Shown here: in pieces, positions 43,310 through 51,353 of the stretch
Layout of the letters: each line of letters starts with the position of its first letter
Position numbering within the stretch: position 1 is the first letter of the stretch
Source: G963677085 sp963677085
GTDB taxonomy: Bacteria; Planctomycetota; Planctomycetia; Pirellulales; Thermoguttaceae
Direction of reading: 5' to 3'
Assembly: GCA_963677085.2 (NCBI GenBank)
Contig: CAXXFH010000001.1
Coordinates: 62,001-126,000 of the forward strand
Length of the DNA: 64,000 nt
The notes under the pieces: generated by a model
Databases searched by the model: none
Told to the model about the DNA's origin: nothing
The model's input: the letters and a program-made list of their open reading frames with translations, nothing else
Position numbers and translations under genes: made by a program

Positions 43310-43457
43310 TTCCGCGGTTGATTGTGGAACACTGCGTTACGCCCCGCCCCCGCAAGCCGGGCTTCCGTTGGTTGCCCTCGTTCCACAAGCAATGCAGCCC
43401 CCAATAGAAATCCAGGCTCCCCTTGGTCGCCTTCGGCTCATTAGCCATGCAAGCGCC
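43262..43457 (-). repeat. R1 repeat, interrupted copy encoding the glycosyltransferase tail
   Basis: The outer half of R1 (43262-43312, diverged) and the other half (43407-43457) are separated by about 94 bp. Within the interruption, 43355-43399 itself resembles an R1 half, so this may be a tandem or nested pair. The left part runs through the glycosyltransferase stop codon. Confidence 0.65.
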
Positions 43458-44045
43458 AATAGTGCTCGCACTGGTGCGTAATACCCTGGAAGGCGCGGAT
43501 TTGTGAACCATGTGGCCCCAACAGCACGACCGGCATGGCTTCTGTCGCCCGTTGCGGCTAAGAAAGCCACACCATGCGAGCATGGGCACACGCCAGCGCA
43601 GTCAGTACACGGGGAAAACGTGGCCGTTACGCGATGCGCTGTGGCTACTACGTTTGCGCCCTCACGGCCGCGACCTGACACTTTGCCCGAGGACAGACGT
43701 GCCGAGTTGCGTTGGGTGATACCCCCCACGGTTCGATCGTTGCAGGCGGCCAGCGCCTAATCTCACCCCGGAACTGGTTGACCGAAGCGAAGGTGCTGCG
43801 TATAAATTCACGGCGGTCTCGAACCCGTTTTCTTATACCGATGGCGACGTATCGAAAGTAGTCGGGACGTTGGCCGCATGCTTCACGAAGGCCAGCCGCG
43901 TTGCCGTAAGATTTGCTTTTCGGCTGCCAGTGTGAAGACGCGATCGCGCAAACTTCCGATATGCGGACATCCAAGGCTTTGGCGTTCCGCATCGGCCACG
44001 TTGGAGTCGCCTACCCACGGCATCCCAAGGCAAGGGAGCACGACG
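43458..44045. other. non-coding gap
   Basis: 588 bp between the R1 cluster and the DUF3467 gene. No gene, repeat or promoter is convincing; the DUF3467 frame is open upstream to 43878 but without homology. Confidence 0.45.
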
Positions 44046-44585
44046 ATGCCCACGGAGAAGGACGTCGGGCAGAACGATAGTGATCATCCAACGCCGATTG
44101 CTTCCGGCCCTAGGATCGAATTGTCCGCCCAAGCCGAGACGTTGCGCGGATCCTATACCAATCATGTATCGATTTATCACACGCGGCGAGAGTTCGTTTT
44201 CGACTTTCTCGTCCATCTAGCCGACAATCCTCCGCAACTCGTCTCGCGGATCGTCACGAGTCCCGGCCAAGCGAAGGCCATCGCGGGAACCCTCAGCGGA
44301 AGCATCCGCGCCTTCGAACGAAGTGTGGGAGAAATCGAACCCGACGGAACGGCAAAAGACCTTCGTGTAAATTCGGCCGAACTCCGGCTGCTGGCATCGT
44401 TGGTAGCGGAACGGCAATCGCTAACCTTGGGTGAATATACAGGCCGCCGCTACGATCGGGCGAAACGAAACCTGATCAGTAAGAAACTGATCGAACGCCG
44501 TGGCCGCCGTTATAACCTGACACCTGCCGGCTTTCAGGTCTTTCGTCGCCACGTCGAGTCGATGGTCGGCGAAGTGGGAACCTGA
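44046..44585 (+). CDS. DUF3467 domain protein with C-terminal winged-helix-like region
   Basis: 179 residues from ATG 44046, with GGGAG about 8 nt upstream. Residues 35-95 match DUF3467 (YTNHVSIYHTRREFVFDFLV, SRIVTSPGQAKAIAGTLSGS). Residues 115-175 (SAELRLLASLVAERQSLTLG, YDRAKRNLISKKLIERRGRR, NLTPAGFQVFRRHV) resemble a winged-helix fold. The DUF3467 function is unknown; the basic C-terminal half suggests DNA binding. It converges with the GerW-like gene. Confidence 0.72.
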   Translation: MPTEKDVGQNDSDHPTPIASGPRIELSAQAETLRGSYTNHVSIYHTRREFVFDFLVHLADNPPQLVSRIVTSPGQAKAIAGTLSGSIRAFERSVGEIEPDGTAKDLRVNSAELRLLASLVAERQSLTLGEYTGRRYDRAKRNLISKKLIERRGRRYNLTPAGFQVFRRHVESMVGEVGT

Positions 44586-44619
44586 CTCAAGACGCCAGTC
44601 GAACGCGAAGCGAGCGAAA

Positions 44620-44958
44620 CTATTTGCGGCGTCCCCAAATTAGCCCTAAAAGGAATCCGGCGCAGAGGGCCACAATCCATTTTTTACGGCCCGCGATCGG
44701 AATGAACCGTGTGCCGTCGGCGGTGATCTCGACAACCCCTACCGGCACAACGCCGACGCCGCCTCCCCCGCCGGCCCCTTCGCCTTCGCACGGGCTGTCG
44801 TTTTCTCCTTCTCCCTTGCCTGCCCCACCGCCAAGGCCCAAACCGATCTTGGCAACAGGAACGACCGTTTTGTCCTCGACGACAATCGGATCACCGAAGA
44901 TCGTGCGCACATTGGCGCTGGTGTAAAGGCGCTCAAAAAGCGGTTGCAGGAAATTCAT
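44620..44958 (-). CDS. GerW/YtfJ-like family protein
   Basis: 112 residues. The N-terminal 45 residues (ANVRTIFGDPIVVEDKTVVPVAKIGLGLG) match the GerW (sporulation YtfJ) core, followed by a Gly/Glu-rich loop, then VGVVEITADGTRFIPI. It ends with a membrane helix (IVALCAGFLLGLIW) and a basic tip. In Bacillus the relative is a spore protein needed for germination; this organism is not expected to sporulate, so another envelope role is likely. GAGG lies 7 nt before the ATG. It precedes the TPR gene's 3' end on the same strand. Confidence 0.78.
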   Translation of the reverse strand: MNFLQPLFERLYTSANVRTIFGDPIVVEDKTVVPVAKIGLGLGGGAGKGEGENDSPCEGEGAGGGGGVGVVPVGVVEITADGTRFIPIAGRKKWIVALCAGFLLGLIWGRRK

Positions 44959-45007
44959 GGTGTTACCTCAGCAGTTGGACGAAGTGGCTCTTTCAATGAC
45001 TATTTTC

Positions 45008-47737
45008 TTACTTTGGGGCTTTGTCCATCGTCTGTTGCTCTGCGGCACCTTCGGGTTGACTGAAACGATCCATCTGTTCCCGATAGTGCTTGCTCTTGGA
45101 GTCCATTGCCATACACTGCTGAGCCAACTGCTGGGCCTTTTCGCGATTGCCCTGGGCGAAGTAGACCTCGGCGAGGGTGTCGAGATACATGGGGTTATCC
45201 GGCTGAAGCTCCACGGCGCGTTGGGCATGGGACAGGGCCACGTCGAACTGCCGGCCGCAACGAGCCGCCATCCACGCGAGGTTGTTGTAATGCAGCGCAC
45301 TTCGCGGAAAGTCGCGGCAAACCTCTTCGAGCTTCACGTAAGCGTTTTCGAACAACGCATCGGCCGCCTCTTGCTGGTCGTGTTGTTCGAGCAGCGGCAC
45401 GATATCGAGAACCAACTGGATGTTGCCCGGCATTGCTTGCTGGCTGAGTTGCCATTGGTCAATGGCTTGTTCCAGTTGCCCGAGGGCCAGAAAACCGCGG
45501 CCTCGCAGTTTGTGGATTAGGTATCCAAGCGTGAGATACCCCTGGATGTGTGAAATCGAACGCGATGACTTCAGGCAGCTCAACTGTCCACGTTGCCAAT
45601 AGACGGCAGCACGTCCGGGGTCTTCCGCCACCATGCGATTACCCAACTGCTTTGCCGCCTCGTTGACTGTCGCGCTATCGAAATCTCCTGTGCGAAGCAC
45701 CAGTTGCCACTGGGTCGTGGCGTCGTTCGTCAAATTTCTTTCCGATAGTTGCTTGCCAAAGTAGTAACGTCTTCTGTCGTTGGCCAATGGTAAAAGGCAC
45801 GCGAGCTCCATCAGGTGTTCGCCATCGTCGCCATTTCCCACTTTCTTCAAGGCGTAGCCGTGCATGTAAACGGCAATCGGCTGCACCGGTTCGTGGGCAG
45901 CGGCGAGTTGATACCATTTTGCGGCCGTTTTCCACTGTCGATCCTCGGCCAGGGCGTCGGCGATCTGCATTTTCACCTGGTAGGTCGGCTTCAGTTCGGC
46001 TTCCTGCTTGAGATACTCGAGCGCCGCGTCGCGATCACCATGTAAACGACACGTTCCGGCCAGGGTGCGCAGCCACGAAGCGCGATCGTCGGCATTCATG
46101 CTCTTGGCGTGAACGGCTGCGTCACCGACCAACTCATTCCAATTGCCGATGGTTGCGTCGTTCTCCGGGGCCGTGCCGAGTAGTTCGGTCAATTGTTGCA
46201 GCGTCGTAGCGACCGGTTGGTTGGTATTGCGTCGCGCTCTCAAGAAGGTCCACCATCGAGTAGCCAAGAGGGTTTTGTCGGTAAAGAGAACATTCATTGC
46301 TCGGGCACCGTCACCCCCGGGGGCCTCCGTCTCGTCGTCCATGACATCGTAGCTGGCTTCGATTACCTCGGTGGCGAATTGCCAGGTCTCGTCGCGCAAG
46401 CCAGCTTTGCTTGCCGTCTCGCAGACGTTAATTAAACGCAAGGTCTGATCGTAGCGTGCCGCCTCGGCCAACTCATTCAACACGGCAAGAGCTGCCTCGT
46501 GCTCGCCGAGTTGTTCGAGTGTTTTGACTACGGCCAATCCAAGCTGAAATCGCACTAGGCGGGCTTGTTTCGCTTCAGCGTCGCCAGGCGGTGTGGTGTT
46601 GAACCAGGGCGTGTGGGGGCCGCGAAGGCTTTCGATGCCAGCCAACGCAAGCGCCGCTCGGTATCGCAGTTGTGCGCAATGAAGGTCGTACAACATGATC
46701 GTATGGCGTGGAGAACGCCGGAGAACTTCCACGGCATCATCGTATCGATCGTTGACCAACAGCGCTTCGGTGCAGGGCCAGATGGCCTTTGGTGCCTTCG
46801 CGGCAAATTGCTTCAAGGTACCGGCCAGGGCATCGGCAGCCGACTCTTTGTCTGCCAAACGACGAAATGCCACGGCATAACCGATGGCTTCCACTTTGTC
46901 GGCCGAAAACTCTGCGAACGGGCTATCGAGATCGACGATCGGTTGCGGCTGGATGCGGGTCAGGCGATCCCATGCTCCTTGTTCGAGAAGCAGCGCCCGC
47001 AATACGGCACGATTGCCCAAGGTCGTGGCCACGCGAATTGCCGCTGGCAAGTCACCGTTAGCTCGTAGAAGATAGATCAACGTGAGCGATGCTTCAGGAG
47101 GCAAGGTGCCTCGACTTTTCTTGTTCTGCAACCTAGCAAGAGCGACATCCAGCCGGCCGCGAACCGCAAGATACGTGACATAGGCTCGAATTCCATCCTC
47201 TTCGACGGCGCCGAGTTCCAGAAGTTGTTCGGCCAGTGTCCAATTTCGTTCGCGTAGGGCTTGGCTCAATACATTGTCGGCATCCTTCACCAAAGCTTGG
47301 CTTATCTGGCGGCGCAGCGCACCGGACGAGTCGGTGTTGACCAACTTCAGTGCTGTGCGCACGTTGCCCGCCTGCAGTAGTTTGTCGATAGCACCTTGTC
47401 GGTCGGTCTTGTTGCCAAACCGAAACTGGTCAATCAACTGGACGGTGTCCGGGGGCGTGTCGGGATAGATGCCGTAGCGGAAGTTGTGGAGAATCCGTCG
47501 GGCGCGTACGACAACCTCGACGTCGTCGCTCTTTATCGCCGCCTGTAATGCCGGTTCGGCAACCTCACCGGCCTGCCAAAGAAACTGCGATGCCCGTTCG
47601 CGAACGGCGTAGCTTTCGTCGCCCAAATCGGTAATCGCTTGGGCGATTTCCGTTGGTGTTGGCGGCAGCCCACGCGTCGTCGATGATTCAGCAGTGAGCA
47701 TCACTGCCGACAACACCAAGGCAGTGATTGGCGGCAT
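45008..47737 (-). CDS. large secreted TPR-repeat protein
   Basis: 909 residues. A short signal peptide (ITALVLSAVMLTAES) is followed by a HEAT-like segment (about 30-90, SYAVRERASQFLWQAGEVAEP) and long helical arrays. Canonical TPR pairs are clear near the C-terminus (ALHYNNLAWMAARCG, ALSHAQRAVELQPDNPMYLDTLAEVYFAQGNREKAQQLAQQCMA, here split for length). Such proteins scaffold periplasmic complexes. GGAG sits 7 nt before ATG 47737. A minus-strand TATAAT at 47956-47961 may be the -10 of its promoter, with a weak -35. It is not obviously co-transcribed with the lipoprotein gene upstream. Confidence 0.78.
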   Translation of the reverse strand: MPPITALVLSAVMLTAESSTTRGLPPTPTEIAQAITDLGDESYAVRERASQFLWQAGEVAEPALQAAIKSDDVEVVVRARRILHNFRYGIYPDTPPDTVQLIDQFRFGNKTDRQGAIDKLLQAGNVRTALKLVNTDSSGALRRQISQALVKDADNVLSQALRERNWTLAEQLLELGAVEEDGIRAYVTYLAVRGRLDVALARLQNKKSRGTLPPEASLTLIYLLRANGDLPAAIRVATTLGNRAVLRALLLEQGAWDRLTRIQPQPIVDLDSPFAEFSADKVEAIGYAVAFRRLADKESAADALAGTLKQFAAKAPKAIWPCTEALLVNDRYDDAVEVLRRSPRHTIMLYDLHCAQLRYRAALALAGIESLRGPHTPWFNTTPPGDAEAKQARLVRFQLGLAVVKTLEQLGEHEAALAVLNELAEAARYDQTLRLINVCETASKAGLRDETWQFATEVIEASYDVMDDETEAPGGDGARAMNVLFTDKTLLATRWWTFLRARRNTNQPVATTLQQLTELLGTAPENDATIGNWNELVGDAAVHAKSMNADDRASWLRTLAGTCRLHGDRDAALEYLKQEAELKPTYQVKMQIADALAEDRQWKTAAKWYQLAAAHEPVQPIAVYMHGYALKKVGNGDDGEHLMELACLLPLANDRRRYYFGKQLSERNLTNDATTQWQLVLRTGDFDSATVNEAAKQLGNRMVAEDPGRAAVYWQRGQLSCLKSSRSISHIQGYLTLGYLIHKLRGRGFLALGQLEQAIDQWQLSQQAMPGNIQLVLDIVPLLEQHDQQEAADALFENAYVKLEEVCRDFPRSALHYNNLAWMAARCGRQFDVALSHAQRAVELQPDNPMYLDTLAEVYFAQGNREKAQQLAQQCMAMDSKSKHYREQMDRFSQPEGAAEQQTMDKAPK

Positions 47738-48569
47738 GGGATTCTCCAGTGATCGATGTTCGTTTGGACGCTGAACGGTTGGTCGCGAGTCGGTGGCCTT
47801 GAAGCCGGGGTGCCTGTCCGTCGGTCAGCAAGCTGCCAGGGCGCCGGCATCCGAGGTGTATCAACGCCCAAATACGCTGCGACCCGACAATAAACCGAAA
47901 AAAGCAAGCAACCGGGCTTAGGTAAGGCATCGGGGATGCTTGGGCGTATCTCCCAATTATACCCTCACGTGCTCTTCGGACACCGTGGCCAACTCTATTG
48001 CATGGCACGTTTCCGATGGATTTCTCGCCCGATCCCACCCGTTGGGTGAAGCGAATGACGACGCCGACCGCCAACGGCCCAGATAGTCGAATGTGACTAA
48101 GAACGGCCCAAAAAACAACTTACCGTTTTTCAGCGCAGAACCCGAGAGCCATCGCGAAGTACGGTCCGGCAAATGGGCATGTTGTTTATCCAGCCGATCG
48201 AACAAAATCTCCCAGAAACTCGGCGGGAAGAGAAGAACCGCCGTTGCTTTGGAGCAGAAGGGGCTTTTCTGTGGAAAACCGGAGAGACGACCCGTTATGC
48301 CGGACAATAGTCGCGCGATTGCCCAGATGTCGACCTAATCGACACCCGCCATCCTCGGGGAAATCGTACTAACCACAACAAAACCGTGCACGATCGCATG
48401 CTTACCGTTGCGGGAAGCACGTCCGTTCTTCGCCAAGCAGCGCGGCTGCGGAAAAATGGGACCAACTCCGGGGCGTTGCCAAGAAAACCCGGCGAATATC
48501 TATCCCGCAAGGGTGTCTGTCCCGGTTATTCACCGCCTCAGTACACACGGTGCCCGACGAGGAATTGCG
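47738..48569. other. long intergenic region with R2
   Basis: 832 bp separating two minus-strand genes. It holds R2 copy 3 (48111-48195). A minus-strand TATAAT lies at 47956-47961. No gene is convincing. Confidence 0.5.
48111..48195 (+). repeat. R2 dispersed repeat, copy 3
   Basis: Begins AAAAACAACTTACCG and closes with CATGTTGTTTATCC, aligning end to end with copies at 3081 and 9231. The interior GAACCCGAGAGCC and CGGTCCGGCAAATGG are shared with copy 2. Confidence 0.65.
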
Positions 48570-49208
48570 TTATTTGGTAACCGAGAATCCCCAACTTACC
48601 CGCGGCTCGGGAGCATGGCGGTAGTGGTAATGGCGGCGAGGAGGGTAGGGGGCGGGCACGACGACCGCCGGTTGGTACTCATGGACAATAATCGGCGGTC
48701 CAACCGTTTCTTGCACAACAACCGGTTGGGTTGACTGCCGCACCGGCGGCTCCTGCATGGCTTTGATCACACGCGAACTCACGCCCTGCTGAGTCAGCAT
48801 AATGATATCGTCGGTACTTGGGGCGTTGGCAACGCCATGAGTCCGAACGTGATTGACAATCAAATCGTCATCCACTCCGGCCTGAGTCATCGTAATTACA
48901 TCGCCGGTGGTCACGGCTCCAGCGGCTATCTGGCGGCCAAGCTTCGCCTCAATGGCTGCTCGGTTTTGAGCGTCGATCTGGTCGAGTTCCGATCCGACGG
49001 CGGCTCCTGTCAATGCACCAACCCCAGCTCCGATAGCGGCTCCCGCACCCGCGTTGCCGACGGCGTCGCCGATGATTGCCCCGGTTCCGGCTCCTAGCAG
49101 GCCGCCGAACAGAGCTCCCCGATCGGCCCGATAGGGCGATTGGCAGCCACTCGTGGCAACGATTGTCAGGCAAGCCAGGAGAAGTACAGCGTAAGACATC
49201 CGTGACAT
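48570..49208 (-). CDS. glycine-zipper lipoprotein
   Basis: 212 residues from ATG 49208, with GAGGAG about 8 nt upstream. A lipobox (TIVATSGC) after a hydrophobic stretch marks a lipoprotein. A glycine zipper follows (LFGGLLGAGTGAIIGDAVG and AGAAIGAGVGALTGAAVG), then a helical region with ITMTQAGVDDDLIVNHV, which recurs as IMLTQQGVSSRVIKAM, and a Pro/Tyr/His-rich tail. Glycine zippers pack in membranes or between subunits. Likely an outer-membrane-anchored protein. Confidence 0.78.
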   Translation of the reverse strand: MSRMSYAVLLLACLTIVATSGCQSPYRADRGALFGGLLGAGTGAIIGDAVGNAGAGAAIGAGVGALTGAAVGSELDQIDAQNRAAIEAKLGRQIAAGAVTTGDVITMTQAGVDDDLIVNHVRTHGVANAPSTDDIIMLTQQGVSSRVIKAMQEPPVRQSTQPVVVQETVGPPIIVHEYQPAVVVPAPYPPRRHYHYRHAPEPRVSWGFSVTK

Positions 49209-49351
49209 AACGGGGCTCCTCACCAAATGGGACGTCGCTATTATCGGCAAAACCGGCGGTAAAATATAAGGGCTGAAGATTCTCTTCGGATAAGCCTATT
49301 GGGTCAAGAGGAAATAGGGCAACTGCGTCGTTCTGGAGGTTTTTCAGGGGG

Positions 49352-49380
49352 TTGCCATGCTCCGGTTTGTCACTTAAAAT
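49352..49380 (+). promoter_or_regulatory. candidate sigma-70-type promoter
   Basis: TTGCCA (49352-49357) and TAAAAT (49375-49380) are separated by exactly 17 bp; each hexamer has one mismatch to consensus. It stands before the hairpin/terminator unit described next. Confidence 0.5.
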
Positions 49381-49386
49381 GCAAGC

Positions 49387-49517
49387 GATTGGGATTTGCG
49401 GCCGCTTGCAGCCATATCTGCTAAAGTGCCATCGTCTGAGGCAAACCCTCCGGCGACTTAACTTGAAACAGCCCAGCCGCGACAGCCCCAAGAACGGGTG
49501 CCCGTCGCGGTTTTTTT
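49387..49517 (+). ncRNA. candidate small RNA or regulated leader
   Basis: Between the promoter and the T-run lies about 130 nt without an open frame that looks coding. GCAAGCG (49382-49388) pairs with CGCTTGC (49404-49410), and a terminator hairpin closes the unit. The unit ends 118 nt before the trans-sulfuration gene, so it may be an independent small RNA or an attenuated leader of that gene. No known riboswitch consensus is recognised. The 5' end is estimated from the -10 position. Confidence 0.4.
49477..49517 (+). terminator. intrinsic terminator
   Basis: CCGCGAC (49477-49483) pairs with GTCGCGG (49504-49510), with additional CCC/GGG pairing inside, immediately followed by seven T (49511-49517). 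Confidence 0.8.
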
Positions 49518-49634
49518 GTGTCAACACGCTCGGCAATACGTCGCAAAGCTCCCGGGGAGTTGAGTCGCTGATTCGTGCCGACCCTGAGCGACGAAGCCTA
49601 CATTCAAAGTAAAAGCATAGGAATCAATAGTCGA

Positions 49635-50843
49635 ATGTCGAACGATACACGTGCCTCGAAAGAAACGCACCGCGAGCAAGGACTCTCCACCAAGGCCGTT
49701 CATGCCGGCGAATCTCGTCAAAAGGGGGGCAATGCCCTGACGGACGCCATTTACTGCACGGCTACCTACACGTTTGCCGACACCGATGCGGTGCTCGACT
49801 TCGTCGAGCGAAAGCACCCCCGGGAGGAGTATGGCCGCTACGGAAATCCCAGTGAAAAGGTCGCGGAAGCCAAGCTGGCCGCGATTGAAGGAGGTGAAGC
49901 AGCTTTGCTTTATTCCACGGGAATGTCGGCCGTGGCCGGATTGTTGATGGCCACGCTCCAGGCCGGCGATGAAGTGGTACTTTTTGACGAGTGTTACCAC
50001 CGATCTCGCGAGTTCTGCACAAAGTATCTGTCGCGGTTTGGGGTGGTGACGCATCAAGTGCCCGCTTGCGACTATCAGGCCATGGAGGCGGCGATCAATC
50101 CAAGCACCAAGCTCCTCATTAGCGAGTCGCCCACCAACCCCCACCTTAGCGTGGTTGATCTGGAGCGTTTTGCCGAAATTGGTCGCAAGCACAATGTAGC
50201 GACGGTTATCGACGCAACACTTGCTACCCCGTTTAATCTTCGTCCCTTGGAGTGGGGGGTGGATTTCGTTGTTCATTCGGTAACCAAGTACTTGGCCGGC
50301 CACAATGACATGCTGGGCGGGGCGGTAATTTCGTCGGCCGAGCGAATGGAGCCACTTCGAAAGCTGCGCGGCGTAATGGGGATGATCAACGGGCCGCACA
50401 GTATCTACTTGTTGCTCAGGGGACTGAAAACCTTTGAATTGCGGATGCAGCGCCAAAACGAAAACGGCCTGGCGGTGGCTCGCTTTCTTGAATCGCACCC
50501 CCGAGTAGAGAAGGTCTACTACCCGGGGCTACCTAGTCACCGCGACCACGAGTTGGCTAAACGCCAAATGCGCGGGTTCGGTGGATTGATTACCTTCTTG
50601 GTGAAAGATGCCGATGCACGGCAGACCGCCGCCGTGGTCGATGCCGTGCAGATCCCGCGAATTGGCCCCAGCCTTGGTGGTGTCGAGTCGCTCATCGAGC
50701 AGCCGATCGTGATGAGCTACCACGACTATACGCCCGAGCAGCGTCGGGCAGTTGGTATCCCCGATAACATGGTCCGCTTGGCCTGTGGTATCGAGAATAC
50801 CGACGATCTGGTCGCCGATCTTGCGCAGGCGCTCGAACGTTGA
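49635..50843 (+). CDS. trans-sulfuration PLP enzyme (cystathionine gamma-synthase/methionine gamma-lyase family)
   Basis: 402 residues from ATG 49635. The Cys/Met-metabolism PLP fold is complete: YGRYGNPSEKVAEAKLAAIEGG near 69, YSTGMSAVAGLLMATLQAGDEV, SESPTNPHLSVVDL, VIDATLATPFNLRPLEWG, the Schiff-base Lys218 in HSVTKYLAGHND, and the IGPSLGGVESLIEQP motif near the C-terminus. Members make cystathionine or homocysteine, or cleave methionine; the exact reaction is not decidable here. It is preceded by a terminated small RNA-like leader, compatible with regulation in the methionine pathway (inference). Confidence 0.9.
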   Translation: MSNDTRASKETHREQGLSTKAVHAGESRQKGGNALTDAIYCTATYTFADTDAVLDFVERKHPREEYGRYGNPSEKVAEAKLAAIEGGEAALLYSTGMSAVAGLLMATLQAGDEVVLFDECYHRSREFCTKYLSRFGVVTHQVPACDYQAMEAAINPSTKLLISESPTNPHLSVVDLERFAEIGRKHNVATVIDATLATPFNLRPLEWGVDFVVHSVTKYLAGHNDMLGGAVISSAERMEPLRKLRGVMGMINGPHSIYLLLRGLKTFELRMQRQNENGLAVARFLESHPRVEKVYYPGLPSHRDHELAKRQMRGFGGLITFLVKDADARQTAAVVDAVQIPRIGPSLGGVESLIEQPIVMSYHDYTPEQRRAVGIPDNMVRLACGIENTDDLVADLAQALER

Positions 50844-51353
50844 CGCATTCCGCGTGAGGCGTGGTTAGTACTTTGTCGATCTTCGGGGTGGATTGGGTGT
50901 CCAATGGCGGCTTGTTCGTCACTGCTGCAGCGCGGGCAGGCAAGCCGCCCGTGGCGCCGATCAGGTCAGGGTGGCAGGTATTCGTAGTCTGTGGGTGCGC
51001 GCCAGGCGCGGCGCGGGGTGTTGTTCTCTCGTGGCAGGTCATCTCTCTTGTTGCGGTAGTCGTTATCGCTGCTTGCGGCAGTCGCTCATCCTCCAGGAGA
51101 CGTCCTCGTTTTTTCTTACACCCGCGGCAGCCGCACTTTAGCAGCCCTGGAAATTACTGACACCCCAATATCTACTGTAAACCCCCGGGAGGTGCTGTGT
51201 GCTGTGTTAATTTGGGTGGCCTGGCCACGGTTTTCTGATTATTTCGACTTTAACGGGAGTTCTGGGTGTGTCGCGCCGATATAAGTGTCGTCCAGGACCT
51301 CGGGGGGGAAGAAGGTCCGGTGGCCCCATACCCCAAAGTTGAGGTTTGATAGC
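50844..51353. other. intergenic region
   Basis: 510 bp between two plus-strand genes. A GTG-started frame at 50861-51160 has no homology or ribosome-binding site. GAGG at 51341-51344 is the ribosome-binding site of the next gene. Confidence 0.4.

Noticed and set aside
49251..49634. SAM riboswitch upstream of the trans-sulfuration gene
   Set aside because: The conserved cores of the SAM and SAH riboswitch classes I know are not visible; only generic hairpins and a terminator are.
50861..51160. Possible 99-residue protein with a hydrophobic centre
   Set aside because: GTG start without ribosome-binding site, Arg/Ser-rich tail, no recognisable family; could not be supported.
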